Of a stretch of DNA of 64,000 nucleotides, positions 27,070-36,457 are shown piece after piece. Within the stretch, counting starts at the first letter, position 1. Every line of letters starts with the position of its first letter. Where the stretch lies: contig NZ_CADCST010000085.1 of the NCBI RefSeq assembly GCF_902804485.1, positions 169,040 to 233,039 on the forward strand, in the 5' to 3' direction. Made by a program: the position numbers and the translations under genes. The notes below the pieces were generated by a model. It was not told where the DNA came from, searched no databases, and saw only the letters and a program-made list of their open reading frames with translations. The DNA comes from Flavobacterium collinsii (GTDB lineage Bacteria > Bacteroidota > Bacteroidia > Flavobacteriales > Flavobacteriaceae).

Positions 27070-29268
27070 ATGAAAAAACTACTATTTCTATTAGCTCTTA
27101 CAATCTTGTTTAGTAAAGCTAATGCGCAAGATGGACAAATTCAGATCGAAACTCAAAATACGGCTTTGATCTTAAAAGTAGGAAAGAATGGCTTGCTTTA
27201 TCAGTCTTATTTAGGAACGAAACTCAAAGATAACTTAGGATATGCCGCAGTTTCAAAAGAGAATACAAAGTCATTTGTTATAAACGACGGGAACCCCTTG
27301 GTTAATTTAAGGCATCAGGCCTATCCAACTTTTGGAACAGAAAACTTGTTTGAGCCGGCAATTAGAATGACTCATAATGATGGAAATCCTTCTTTAGAAT
27401 TAAATTATGTAAGTCATAGTTCGCAAAAAATAGATGCCAATACTACCGAAACGATTATAAAACTTAAAGATCCTGTTTATCCTGTGGAAGTCACACTGCA
27501 TTATAAAGCATTTTACAATGAAAATACAATTGAACAGTGGACGGAAATTGTGCATCACGAAAAAAAGGCGGTTATGTTGTATAATTATGCGTCATCGATG
27601 CTGCATTTTGATGCCGATCAATATTGGTTGACTCAATTTCATGGAGACTGGGCTAAAGAGGTTCGAATGCAGGAAAGTGAATTAACGAGTGGTACAAAAG
27701 TGATTGATTCCAAATTAGGAGTTCGTACGAATATGTACCAAACACCGGTTTTCTTTTTGTCTCTTAATGCTAAAGCCAATGAAAATTCGGGTGAACTTGT
27801 AGCCGGTACAATTGCCTGGTCAGGAAATTTTAAGTTTGCTTTTGAATTGGATAATAAGAATTCGCTTCGAATTAGTTCGGGGATTAATCCATTTGCTTCT
27901 GAATACAGTCTTCAACCAGGAAAAATATTTACAACGCCTTCTTTTATATATACTTTCTCGAATAAAGGAAAAGGGCAGGCGAGTAGAAATCTGCATTCAT
28001 GGGCTAAAAAATATGGCGTAAAAGATGGTGAAAAATCACGTCTGACCTTATTGAACAATTGGGAAACTACTTTTTTCAATTTTGACGAAAAGAAATTAAC
28101 GGACATGTTTGCTGATTCCAAAACTTTAGGAGTTGATATGTTCCTGTTGGATGATGGCTGGTTTGGGAATAAATATCCGAGAAGTGGCGACAAATCAGGC
28201 CTTGGAGATTGGCAGGCTACCAAAACAAAATTGCCAAACGGTATAGGTTTCCTGATGCAGGAAGCAGAAAAAACAGGAGTTAAATTCGGAATCTGGATAG
28301 AGCCCGAAATGGTTAATCCGAAGAGTGAATTGTATGAAAAACATCCGGATTGGGTACTAAAATTGCCCAACAGACCTGAAAGTTATTACCGTACCCAGTT
28401 GGTTTTAGATTTATGCAATCCGCAAGTACAGGACTTTGTATTCAAGACGGTAGATGATATTATGCAGACCAATTCGGGAGTAGCTTTTTTTAAATGGGAT
28501 TGTAACCGAATGATGACCAATGCTTATTCCACCTATTTAAAAAACCAGCAGTCGCATTTGTTTATTGAATATACCCAGGGCTTGTATAAAGTTTTGGACC
28601 GAATTAAAACGAAATATCCAAATTTACCAATGATGCTTTGCGCCGGAGGTGGCGGCAGAACCGATTACGGATTGTTGAAGTATTTTACGGAGTTTTGGGC
28701 AAGTGACAATACCGATCCTTTCAATAGAGTATTTATACAATGGGGCTATTCACAGTTTTTTCCGGCTTTCTCGATTTGTAATCACGTAACATCATGGGGA
28801 AATCAATCGATTAAATTCAAGACCGATGTGGCGATGATGGGCAAGCTGGGCTTTGATATTAATGTGAAAGAACTTAAAGAAAAAGAATTGAAATACTGTC
28901 AGGATGCAGTGGCCAATTATAAACGACTGAGCCCCGTAATTTGGCATGGTGATTTGTATAGAATCATTTCTCCTTATGACGAAAGCCGTGCCGTATTAAT
29001 GTATGTAAACGAGTCAAAAAGCAAGGCCGTATTGTTTTCGTATACACTTCATCCGCTTTACGATCCACAATACAATTCTGTTCGTTTGCAAGGTTTAGAT
29101 CCAAATAAAACCTACAGAGTAGAAGAAATCAATCTAATGCCCGAAGGAAAGAAATCTTTGGAAGAATCCGGAGAATCTTTCACAGGAGATTATTTAATGA
29201 ATGTGGGATTACGAGTTTCCTCTTCTAAAGTTGAAACAAGCGTTGTCCTTGAAATTACCGAATTATAG
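27070..29268 (+). CDS. Alpha-galactosidase, GH36 family
   Basis: 732 aa from the ATG at 27070, which begins the signal peptide MKKLLFLLALTILFSKANAQ; 17 more codons upstream are open but have no export character. It has an N-terminal beta-supersandwich (about 20-310), then a TIM barrel with the GH36 signatures LLDDGWFGNKYPR, GIWIEPEMVNP, FKWDCNR (nucleophile Asp477) and SDNTDPFNR (acid/base Asp546 or Asp550), and a C-terminal beta domain. It retains alpha-1,6-galactose hydrolysis residues and is expected in the periplasm or at the surface. It shares its operator with susC, so the SusCD system likely imports alpha-galactosides. Confidence 0.95.
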   Translation: MKKLLFLLALTILFSKANAQDGQIQIETQNTALILKVGKNGLLYQSYLGTKLKDNLGYAAVSKENTKSFVINDGNPLVNLRHQAYPTFGTENLFEPAIRMTHNDGNPSLELNYVSHSSQKIDANTTETIIKLKDPVYPVEVTLHYKAFYNENTIEQWTEIVHHEKKAVMLYNYASSMLHFDADQYWLTQFHGDWAKEVRMQESELTSGTKVIDSKLGVRTNMYQTPVFFLSLNAKANENSGELVAGTIAWSGNFKFAFELDNKNSLRISSGINPFASEYSLQPGKIFTTPSFIYTFSNKGKGQASRNLHSWAKKYGVKDGEKSRLTLLNNWETTFFNFDEKKLTDMFADSKTLGVDMFLLDDGWFGNKYPRSGDKSGLGDWQATKTKLPNGIGFLMQEAEKTGVKFGIWIEPEMVNPKSELYEKHPDWVLKLPNRPESYYRTQLVLDLCNPQVQDFVFKTVDDIMQTNSGVAFFKWDCNRMMTNAYSTYLKNQQSHLFIEYTQGLYKVLDRIKTKYPNLPMMLCAGGGGRTDYGLLKYFTEFWASDNTDPFNRVFIQWGYSQFFPAFSICNHVTSWGNQSIKFKTDVAMMGKLGFDINVKELKEKELKYCQDAVANYKRLSPVIWHGDLYRIISPYDESRAVLMYVNESKSKAVLFSYTLHPLYDPQYNSVRLQGLDPNKTYRVEEINLMPEGKKSLEESGESFTGDYLMNVGLRVSSSKVETSVVLEITEL

Positions 29269-29287
29269 TTGAATTAGTTTCTATAAA

Positions 29288-29334
29288 CAAAAAGCCTTTC
29301 GATGGAGAAAACTCCACTTTGAAGGGCTTTTTTA
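29288..29334 (+). terminator. Intrinsic terminator after the GH36 gene
   Basis: An imperfect long stem around AAAAAGCC...GGAG, loop AAAA, CTCC...GGGCTTTTTT, 20 bases after the stop codon, with a T run. Confidence 0.85.
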
Positions 29335-29380
29335 GTATCAATAATTTTGAGCTTTTTTATAGTAAGCAGTTTTTAGTCTT

Positions 29381-29752
29381 TTAGTATTTCATCAAATATT
29401 TCTGAACTTTATCATCAACATTTAGTTTTTTATCAATGACCGTTTTTGCTGCCAGTGTTCTTGTAAAAGTTTTACTTAATGAAGTAATTTCATAGATTGT
29501 TTCATTGTTGGGAGCATTATTTTTTCCTTTTTCTAGTTCCCCATAATGACAAATAAACTCTTTTCCGTGATAAAGGATTCCTATTGAAATAGAATGACTT
29601 AAAGGCTTTTCTGTCATTTTGGTTGCTGCCGTTTCTACTGTATTTTTGATAGTGGTGGTTTCAGTTGTAGCTTTTTTTTATTGGATCGTATTGAAGTCTG
29701 TGCCAGACAAAAGGAAGAGGATAGTAAGGAAATTGATAGAAGCCAGTTTCTT
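29381..29752 (-). pseudogene. Decayed serine hydrolase (class C beta-lactamase-like) gene
   Basis: The readable frame 29381-29617 gives an N-terminal beta-lactamase/DD-peptidase fragment with the active-site SxxK motif as SLSK (ITSLSKTFTRTLAAKTV). It stops after VDDKVQKYLMKY, where intact members continue for some 300 residues. Upstream the same frame continues to an eight-A run (T run 29672-29679). Beyond that, a signal-peptide-like stretch (KKLASINFLTILFLLSG) is in a different frame and lacks an ATG. So there is a homopolymer frameshift, a lost start and a lost C-terminus. No function is expected. Confidence 0.7.
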
Positions 29753-29789
29753 GTAATCTTATTTATTCAAAAAATGCATTTACCTAAAT

Positions 29790-30080
29790 AATACTGATTC
29801 AGTAATCTGTGTAAAAATAATAATATAGATATATGAAAAACAATACGGCTTATTTTTTTTGGGGTCTTGTTTTTCTTTGTTAGAATTCGTCAGTTTAGTA
29901 AGAGAAGCTCGGAGTTTTGTTAAAGTTGTTTTAGAAAGAGTTTGCTTTTCAAAGTACTTAACTCATAACTTTTTTTATAGCTTAAATATTACATTTCTTT
30001 TTAAAAACAGGTAATTATACGTGGATGCGAGATTTTATTTTGGGTTAGATTTATTACTTAAACCTAAATAGTCAACAATT
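29790..30080. other. Intergenic, no recognisable gene
   Basis: AT-rich spacer between the decayed hydrolase gene and the orphan gene at 30081. No coding frame and no clear hairpin was seen. Confidence 0.5.
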
Positions 30081-31064
30081 ATGCAAAACAATGAAAACAC
30101 ACCCATTCCACTCGGATGGGTTGGTGGATTTCCACCAGCGGGTTCCCCTATGTTGTATCCAACCAGGGATCTTTCCTCTTTACCGATGTTAGGTAATATG
30201 GATAATATTAATTTTTTACAACGTCAGCTTGGTGTAAAGTGGCCGGAGTTTAGTTGGGAAACGCAAAAAGGCAGTGTCAATCCGAAAAGGTGTTATCAGC
30301 AATTTGCACCTTATATTTCGAGAGCCGGTTATACGGATGAAGGAAGAGTATATTCTGTTATCTGCCCTCAACAAGGAGTGTGGCTTAAAGATGAAATTTG
30401 TATAAATGTAGAGGTTACGGTTACCGGTCAAAGAGGTTGGGTTAATGAAGTGACAAAAGAGGTCGCAATAGACATGACTGTTGAAGGTAAAATTTGGTTG
30501 ACACCAAATGAACAGCAAGGGGATAAGATAAAAGAAATTTGGCCTCTATTGGAATATAGTTTTCCAAAATTCCCGTTGAATAAAGAGAATGCAATAAGAG
30601 TTACTACACATGAGCAGAATAATCCTGATCAGCCAATTTTTAAAGTAATACACGGATTAAATCCTGAATTCGAAAACCCTCCGTTTGCGTTACATAATGA
30701 TAAAGCATTTGCCACGGCCTACCTTGCAGTTGAAATTGGAGATATTAAGTTGACCAAAGATAAAGTAGTGGATGGTTTCAATCAATTAATAATGAAAGCT
30801 TTTAATCTTGGCTCAGGGAATATGCTTCAGCCGGGAAATACGTTGTCATGGAATCTGTGGTTCACAGAACCAGCTTTGGTAAATAGGGAAGAATGGAAAA
30901 ATCATGCTAATTTTTGGAGAGATTCTATTGATGTACATCATCGTTCTCCTACTGGAAATGGTACTGATGCCCGATATTTTGACGGAAGTACATTTAACCC
31001 TGAAGCAAATGCAGTAGACGAAATAATCAAAGATATTATCGACTATGTTATAAAACATCTTTAG
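30081..31064 (+). CDS. Unknown cytoplasmic-type protein
   Basis: 327 aa with no signal peptide or membrane segment, starting MQNNENTPIPLGWVGGFPP. It has mixed alpha/beta character with notable tryptophans (WPEFSWETQ, IWLTPNEQQ, LSWNLWFTEP), and I do not recognise the family. It stands alone on the plus strand, with its own terminator at 31131-31165, and converges with the fibre array. Lack of a signal peptide and its place at the end of the array make an associated effector or structural role conceivable, without direct evidence. Confidence 0.65.
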   Translation: MQNNENTPIPLGWVGGFPPAGSPMLYPTRDLSSLPMLGNMDNINFLQRQLGVKWPEFSWETQKGSVNPKRCYQQFAPYISRAGYTDEGRVYSVICPQQGVWLKDEICINVEVTVTGQRGWVNEVTKEVAIDMTVEGKIWLTPNEQQGDKIKEIWPLLEYSFPKFPLNKENAIRVTTHEQNNPDQPIFKVIHGLNPEFENPPFALHNDKAFATAYLAVEIGDIKLTKDKVVDGFNQLIMKAFNLGSGNMLQPGNTLSWNLWFTEPALVNREEWKNHANFWRDSIDVHHRSPTGNGTDARYFDGSTFNPEANAVDEIIKDIIDYVIKHL

Positions 31065-31121
31065 GTCGTTACAGTTTGTTTGATTTTTAATCATAACTGA
31101 TTATAATAAAACAAACCGGTA

Positions 31122-31421
31122 TAAAAAAAGAGGCTGTCCAAAAAGTAAGGACAGCCTTGTTTTTATAAATAATTTAGATTGAATTATAATCTAAAAGAAG
31201 TTTATTTGGTTGGCAAAAATTACACGTCTTAATTCAACGCTGATTTTACGGATTCGCTATCGCGAAGACGCTGATCAAAACGGATTCTATACATTAGAAA
31301 ATCTGTTTTGATCAGCGTTTTTACGAAGTAAATCTGTTTTATCCGCGTCGAACTAAAGTAAAAATTTAAAACAATAACATAATAAGAGGAAGTTCATACT
31401 TTTCGGATAGCCTCTTTTTTG
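31122..31421. repeat. MITE-like palindromic element
   Basis: The outer arms are AAAAAAGAGGCT-G-TCCAAAAAGTA (31124-31147, plus) and the same 24 bases with two changes on the minus strand (31420-31397). The centre (31233-31352) is a roughly 60-bp-arm palindrome. Its best part is ACGCTGATCAAAAC (31268-31281) against GTTTTGATCAGCGT (31305-31318). No open frame lies inside. The outer arms double as terminators for the two converging genes. Confidence 0.6.
31131..31165 (+). terminator. Intrinsic terminator of the orphan gene at 30081
   Basis: AGGCTGTCC (31131-31139) pairs with GGACAGCCT (31149-31157), followed by TGTTTTTAT. It is part of the left arm of the MITE-like element. Confidence 0.8.
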
Positions 31422-31450
31422 TGAACTCGACGAGATTATTGTCGAACGAC

Positions 31451-34400
31451 TTATTTGCCTATTTTTGTTAATAAAAAATCTATCTGAGATTGCTGTTCTT
31501 TTATTGCTTCAACCAGTAAAGGCACAATTTTAGCATAATTAACAGTTAAATAGTTTTCGCCAGATTTAGAAATTTCAGTTCCATTTTCTGTGATTTCTCT
31601 GTCAAAAGGCGCCATAGTGACGACTTCAGGTAAAATTTCTTTTACTTCTTGGGCAGAGAGTCCGATTTGCAAATCGGTACATTTATAACCAAAACTTTTT
31701 GCTAAACTATTGTTTTTGTAATAAAAACCGTTTAATGTCTTAATTTTATCAATAGCATTGATGATATTGCCTTTTCTTGTTTTTAGTCTCTCATCAGAAT
31801 AATATGCTATTACGTCTCCGGTAGCTGTTATATTGTTATTAACTAAAAGTTGTTTATTTCCATAAATTTCTACATTTGTAGTGTTTTGCATCCAAATTCC
31901 TCCTCCATAAGAAGAATTGTACCAGCCCGAAGAGCCTCCAGATCTAAACCAGCCATCACAAGAAAATGAGTTTGCGACACCGGCATCAAATCCAGCAGCA
32001 AATCGGGATCCCGTAACAGATCCTGAAGTCCAAATTCCGGTACCAATTGCCGTTTTTGTAGTTCCAGCCTCCATTACCAATAGCTGATGACTTAATCCCG
32101 CCTTTGATTGACCACCAACATTAGGGTGTGTCCAGGCTAGTCCATAACAATCATTTGTAGTTGAACCATCTGTCGCTAACTTATAGGCATCTCCCATAGC
32201 ATAAATCCCTTGATATCTTGTTGAGGAATATACCCCAACGATTCCGTTTCCATAATTATCATCAATGTAGAAATTGCCATTTGCCCGTGTTGATCTATCA
32301 GAAATTCTAGAAGAATCGACTCTTACTCCAAACGTATTTGATCCATTCCATCCCATAAGTGAAGGATAAGTAGCGGTCCAGGCAATTTGAGAATTTGCAT
32401 TGTTTACAGATGTACCTGAAGGTGATAATGATGATGATGCATCGAAAATGGTATGACCACTTCCGTAATTGGTCCAATTTAGTTGGCTAGATAAAGTTGA
32501 TGTGCTGGCGTTTCCAGATAATGGTCCAATAAAGTTTGATCCTGTAAATGCACCAGTTGCACTAATACTTGCGACATTTGTATTAATGGAGCGGAATATC
32601 CATCCTCGATTTGTAGCTCCATCCATTGTAAGATAGGTTGCCCAATCTCCATTAACAGCCCCGTACCCACCGTAATTGGAAGTTGTCGCAAACATTAAGC
32701 CATACGCTGGTTTACCATTTACAGCACCAGCATATAGAGAGAGGCCTTGACCAGAGCCATCTGTTTGTGTAACTCCAAAAGCCGTACTGCTTGTTAATCC
32801 TGTTGTCTTTAAATCGCCATTACTAGCAAAAATAAATTTTGATGCAGCATTTGTAGCATTGCCAAAATGTATTCCAATAGAGTCGGTACCGTATTGACCG
32901 GAAGTCCCCTGAAAGTAGCTTAAGCCATATTGATCAGCATCTCCGAATGACCAAATTCTATTTCTTAAATTAGTAGCATAATTAGCAGTTTGAAAACCAT
33001 TTCCTGAGCTGACAATTCCAGAAAATGCTGAGTAATATTTGTAACTATTTGTGTTTATTGCAGGGTAAACAGTAGTATTTAATGTCTGATTAGGGACTGA
33101 TGAATCATTTGTTATTGCCCATCCATTATTCCAATCGGCGGTGTTATATCCACCTACTACGTCTAAGACTGCTGCGCCTGAATAATTTCCTCCTGCCAGC
33201 CAAACATAGGCCTTTCCGTCTGAATCTGTACCCATGATTACATTTATCGGATTAGTACCACATATCATAACGGCTTTCGGAGAATACCAACTGTTAATGG
33301 TTTCATATAAATAACCTGAAAACTGAATATCATATGCTTCGTATGATTGATACAGTCGAACGGTAAATGAAACCATTTTGCCTGAGTTTGAAGCGAATGG
33401 TAATTTTACTTTTAAGCCACTTACAGCTCCGTTAGTAATAAAATAAGTTGCAACAGGGGTTCCGTTATAGATGTTTGATGGAATTGTGGCGGATTTTGTT
33501 GCCAATCCTAAAGTGTTTATAAAATTTGCCGGAGTATAATATCTTAAATATTGATCGTCTGATGCATAAATTTTACTAATTGCATTTGTTCCATTATCGC
33601 CAGAAATTGTATTAATCCACCCAGCCTGGATGTAACCATTACTATCGGTTCTGACAATTTTATTCGGCTCGTTATTTGTTGAAGAGTGAACGGCCAGACC
33701 TCCTGTGGTATTTGCATTTCCAGTTACATTAATAGGCCAAGTTCCAGATGCACCAGAACCTGTAGCAGAAGCTTTAGAATTTAATTGTGTTTGAATTGAA
33801 CTTGTAGCATCATTAAACAGCTGTTGATTTGCTGATTGAAATTTTCTGCTCGTTGTTTCTGCAATTTGATCAGCGGAGTAATCACCTGTTTGAGAAGTTA
33901 TGGCTCCGTTACGACCAAATACTGTTGTCACGGCACTAGTAGGAGTTAGCAATTCCTGCCAATCAGCTAAAGTAGCCGAATTTAAACCTTTAAGAATAAA
34001 AGATTTACTTAAATCCGTTCTAACAGCAATGTCCCCTGTTTCTGCTTTTAACGATAACATTGCTGCTTGCGAAGCAATTACAAATGTGTCGTTTACTGTA
34101 ATAGAAGGAAGTTGAGACGCAATTAACTTTCCATCAACACCAAGTCCTGCATATCCATTAGCACTATTTTTATTAGACACGTTTTCAGGAGTAAAGCCTA
34201 AAGAAGATTGTTTAGCATTCCAGATGGCTTTTTCTGTATCACTTACAAGTCGATTATTTGGGTCTTGTAAAATGATGGTAGCAGGGTGATTTTCAGGGTG
34301 CTCATAGTTAGAAAGTGTTCCAAGACGTGCAATTTCTGTATCAGAGAGCAAGCTTTTTCCATTAATTTTATCAACTTTATTATTTTGCAAATTTTTCCCC

Positions 34401-34756
34401 ATTTCGGCTGTTAAAGCCTTTGTCGATCCTCCGGAAGTAAGGTCATTTACTAAAATGTTATTCAGTGAATTTTGGATTGTCTCAATAGCATCAGCTAATT
34501 CCTGTATGTTTTTTAAATTAACATGATCAGAGACTAATAATCTATTAATACTATCAATCAAATCTTTTAAAATTTTACCTTGTCTGGCATCTAGTGCTTT
34601 TCCTTCCACATTGTAATCAAGGGCATTGTAACTATTTATTTTAAGAGTACTGATGTCAGTAAATTCTAACTCTCCATCATTATTAGTAGTCAGGATTTTT
34701 TCAGGAACATTTTTTTCTAAATCTGCTACTTTTATTCTGTTGTGATTGGTATTCAT
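31451..34756 (-). CDS. Phage-type tail fibre protein with S74 chaperone domain (paralogue 3)
   Basis: 1101 aa, no signal peptide. The N-terminal 240 residues (MNTNHNRIKVADLEKN, ALDARQGKILKDLID, LVNDLTSGGSTKALTAEMGK) are shared with the proteins at 38381 and 41072. Next comes a typical fibre motif (VFGRNGAITSQTGDYSADQI) and a long beta-rich variable shaft. The C-terminus (about 1000-1101) is an S74 intramolecular chaperone: YYSDERLKTRKGNI, IGLSAQEVKEILPEVV, AKIVPLLVEAIKEQQSQ. Such domains trimerise fibres and then cleave themselves off. It is the last gene of the array, 20 bases after the SET gene. It is likely a receptor-binding or adhesive fibre. Confidence 0.9.
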   Translation of the reverse strand: MNTNHNRIKVADLEKNVPEKILTTNNDGELEFTDISTLKINSYNALDYNVEGKALDARQGKILKDLIDSINRLLVSDHVNLKNIQELADAIETIQNSLNNILVNDLTSGGSTKALTAEMGKNLQNNKVDKINGKSLLSDTEIARLGTLSNYEHPENHPATIILQDPNNRLVSDTEKAIWNAKQSSLGFTPENVSNKNSANGYAGLGVDGKLIASQLPSITVNDTFVIASQAAMLSLKAETGDIAVRTDLSKSFILKGLNSATLADWQELLTPTSAVTTVFGRNGAITSQTGDYSADQIAETTSRKFQSANQQLFNDATSSIQTQLNSKASATGSGASGTWPINVTGNANTTGGLAVHSSTNNEPNKIVRTDSNGYIQAGWINTISGDNGTNAISKIYASDDQYLRYYTPANFINTLGLATKSATIPSNIYNGTPVATYFITNGAVSGLKVKLPFASNSGKMVSFTVRLYQSYEAYDIQFSGYLYETINSWYSPKAVMICGTNPINVIMGTDSDGKAYVWLAGGNYSGAAVLDVVGGYNTADWNNGWAITNDSSVPNQTLNTTVYPAINTNSYKYYSAFSGIVSSGNGFQTANYATNLRNRIWSFGDADQYGLSYFQGTSGQYGTDSIGIHFGNATNAASKFIFASNGDLKTTGLTSSTAFGVTQTDGSGQGLSLYAGAVNGKPAYGLMFATTSNYGGYGAVNGDWATYLTMDGATNRGWIFRSINTNVASISATGAFTGSNFIGPLSGNASTSTLSSQLNWTNYGSGHTIFDASSSLSPSGTSVNNANSQIAWTATYPSLMGWNGSNTFGVRVDSSRISDRSTRANGNFYIDDNYGNGIVGVYSSTRYQGIYAMGDAYKLATDGSTTNDCYGLAWTHPNVGGQSKAGLSHQLLVMEAGTTKTAIGTGIWTSGSVTGSRFAAGFDAGVANSFSCDGWFRSGGSSGWYNSSYGGGIWMQNTTNVEIYGNKQLLVNNNITATGDVIAYYSDERLKTRKGNIINAIDKIKTLNGFYYKNNSLAKSFGYKCTDLQIGLSAQEVKEILPEVVTMAPFDREITENGTEISKSGENYLTVNYAKIVPLLVEAIKEQQSQIDFLLTKIGK

Positions 34757-34776
34757 TTGTTTTGCTTTTTTAACGT

Positions 34777-35115
34777 TTAAAAAGATATTTTTGGGATATA
34801 TCCTATGTGAATTGTGCTTTTTCTGTAATCAACCAATATCTCTTCCCCATAATTAAGTTGTCTGTTCGCTTTCAGGATTAATTTATTTCTCTGAAAAATT
34901 ACAGTGGTATTGGGGGTGAAAGAATGATTACAGTATCTTCCTAGATCATCTGTTTCCCACCATGCTTTAACCATCTGTTCTTGGAATAAATACCTGGAGT
35001 TTTTACTCGTGGGTTTGTTAGTGAGCCAAATACCAATTAGCGTTCCAGTTAAGATCTTTTTACTAACTGTTATTTTTATATTGTTTAGATCATCACGATT
35101 AATTATATAATTCAT
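34777..35115 (-). CDS. Minimal SET-domain protein (putative lysine methyltransferase)
   Basis: Only 112 aa, close to the smallest size for a SET domain. The hallmark motifs are present: GRYCNHSFTPNT (59-70; NHS with PN for S-adenosylmethionine binding) and GEEILVDY (90-97; catalytic-type tyrosine). The N-terminal part (KKILTGTLIGIW) matches the SET-N strand but lacks the usual GxG. Its start overlaps the stop of the Hint gene by four bases (ATGA), so it is translationally coupled inside the fibre array. A fibre or Hint protein may be its substrate; inference only. Confidence 0.82.
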   Translation of the reverse strand: MNYIINRDDLNNIKITVSKKILTGTLIGIWLTNKPTSKNSRYLFQEQMVKAWWETDDLGRYCNHSFTPNTTVIFQRNKLILKANRQLNYGEEILVDYRKSTIHIGYIPKISF

Positions 35116-36344
35116 TTTGGATCTGCAGGTTTTATATTATGAGTTAACACCCCGTTCGCGAAATAAGTATGAGAAGGACTCATTGACAGAGGGTAGATAA
35201 TTCTTTTTTCTAAATGGATATGTACAGAGGTTACTGGTATAATCTCTTTGTTAATTCCATATAAATTATCCCCTACTATGACATTACCTATCGGAATGAA
35301 CTTCCAAATACTATCACGTTGAATCAATTGTGAGTGATATGGCGTTGCCTCTAATAATCCATCATTAATAACGACAATTTTCTGTGCAATTTTTGGTTCT
35401 ATATGAGTTATGGGTGATGTAATTCGATTCTCTGTCAGATCATCGGAAGACCATTTATATAATTTATCAGTATCATTCGTATCTTTTAAAGTATCAATTT
35501 GAGCGGAAAGTAATAACTCATTTACAGTTAATGCTTCAATTGCTTTTTGAGTACCATCTGATAATGTAATTAAAGTCCCTTCAACAAAACACGAGATACC
35601 TCCTTCAGTTTGCCAACCCGCAATTGCAGAGAAATTTGAATAATTTCCTGCAGCGTCAAATGCACGGACTTGATAATTATAATATGTATTACGAGTACCA
35701 GTATCCTGATAATAATAATTGGTTCCAGTATATCTTGTTGACCAGGTTCCGGTAGAATTTACTCTTCTTTGCAGTTGATACCCTGCTACCGCAACATTAT
35801 CTGTTGAAGTATTCCATTCTATAGCTATTGAAGTTTGAGGGTTACCCGCTCCGGATCCACAAGTTAATCCAGTTGGGACGCTAGGTGCTGTTGTATCTAG
35901 ACCGCTTACAAAAAAAGTATTTGAAAAAAGACCTCGAATGGATAGATCTAATATTTGGTACCAACTATCGGTTGATGGAATTCCAACAAATCTAGGAGAA
36001 GTAGATGAACCGTGGCTATTTGTCGCGGGGCCACCTGCAGTGCCAGTCCTCGTGCTAATGGTTAGAGTTGAAGGATTATATCCAGTTCCACTGATCGTGA
36101 AATATAGGTATCCTCCACTAAACCCGGTTATGACTATAGAAGGAGGAATTGCCGCAGTATTGTAGCCTCGGAATTCTGACATTGCATGTGGCGCTGATCC
36201 ATCGGGCCTGTAAGGTGAATCGGTATTTATAGCACCAAGACCACCCGTTGATGCACTATATAAAGAAATTGTAGAACCAGAAGGCTTGTCAAATGCACTG
36301 TTAATTTGGTTCATTGTTATAGGTCCGTTTAGAGGTAGTTCCAT
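35112..36344 (-). CDS. Fibre-array protein with FN3 and C-terminal Hint domain
   Basis: 410 aa, no signal peptide. Residues 1-60 form a tail-protein-like module ending SEFRGYN, also in the 37809 protein. A beta domain (about 65-150) follows, then a fibronectin type III domain (about 153-245, PSVPTGLTC...YQVRAFDAAGNYS). The Hint domain starts at Cys252 (CFVEGTLITLSDG), with TxxH as TPYH (about 334-337) and the C-terminal HN at 402-403. The residue after Asn is Ile, not Cys/Ser/Thr, so protein splicing is unlikely, but N- or C-terminal cleavage remains possible. The gene overlaps both its neighbours. Confidence 0.88.
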   Translation of the reverse strand: MELPLNGPITMNQINSAFDKPSGSTISLYSASTGGLGAINTDSPYRPDGSAPHAMSEFRGYNTAAIPPSIVITGFSGGYLYFTISGTGYNPSTLTISTRTGTAGGPATNSHGSSTSPRFVGIPSTDSWYQILDLSIRGLFSNTFFVSGLDTTAPSVPTGLTCGSGAGNPQTSIAIEWNTSTDNVAVAGYQLQRRVNSTGTWSTRYTGTNYYYQDTGTRNTYYNYQVRAFDAAGNYSNFSAIAGWQTEGGISCFVEGTLITLSDGTQKAIEALTVNELLLSAQIDTLKDTNDTDKLYKWSSDDLTENRITSPITHIEPKIAQKIVVINDGLLEATPYHSQLIQRDSIWKFIPIGNVIVGDNLYGINKEIIPVTSVHIHLEKRIIYPLSMSPSHTYFANGVLTHNIKPADPK

Positions 36345-36457
36345 TATTTTTTTAAGTTAAAATGTTCAATAATATTGTTTGCTTTTTCATTAAGACTATT
36401 ATTAATTTTTTGTTGTTCTTCAATTTTAGTATCGATTTTTACTAATAAGTCTGTCAT
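36344..36457 (-). CDS. 37-aa coiled-coil peptide coupled to the Hint gene
   Basis: A short frame, MTDLLVKIDTKIEEQQKI... ending EHFNLKK. Its stop codon overlaps the start of the Hint gene as TAATG, typical of coupled translation. The heptad-like Leu/Ile pattern and the ending resemble the last residues of the S74 fibre proteins (KLILKHLNLKL). It may be a genuine small fibre partner, or a relic of a fibre C-terminus kept as a translation leader. Confidence 0.5.
   Translation of the reverse strand: MTDLLVKIDTKIEEQQKINNSLNEKANNIIEHFNLKK

Noticed and set aside
35112..36344. Active splicing intein
   Set aside because: The HN end is followed by Ile and only seven residues, so there is no nucleophile or C-extein for splicing; Hint-type cleavage is the better reading.
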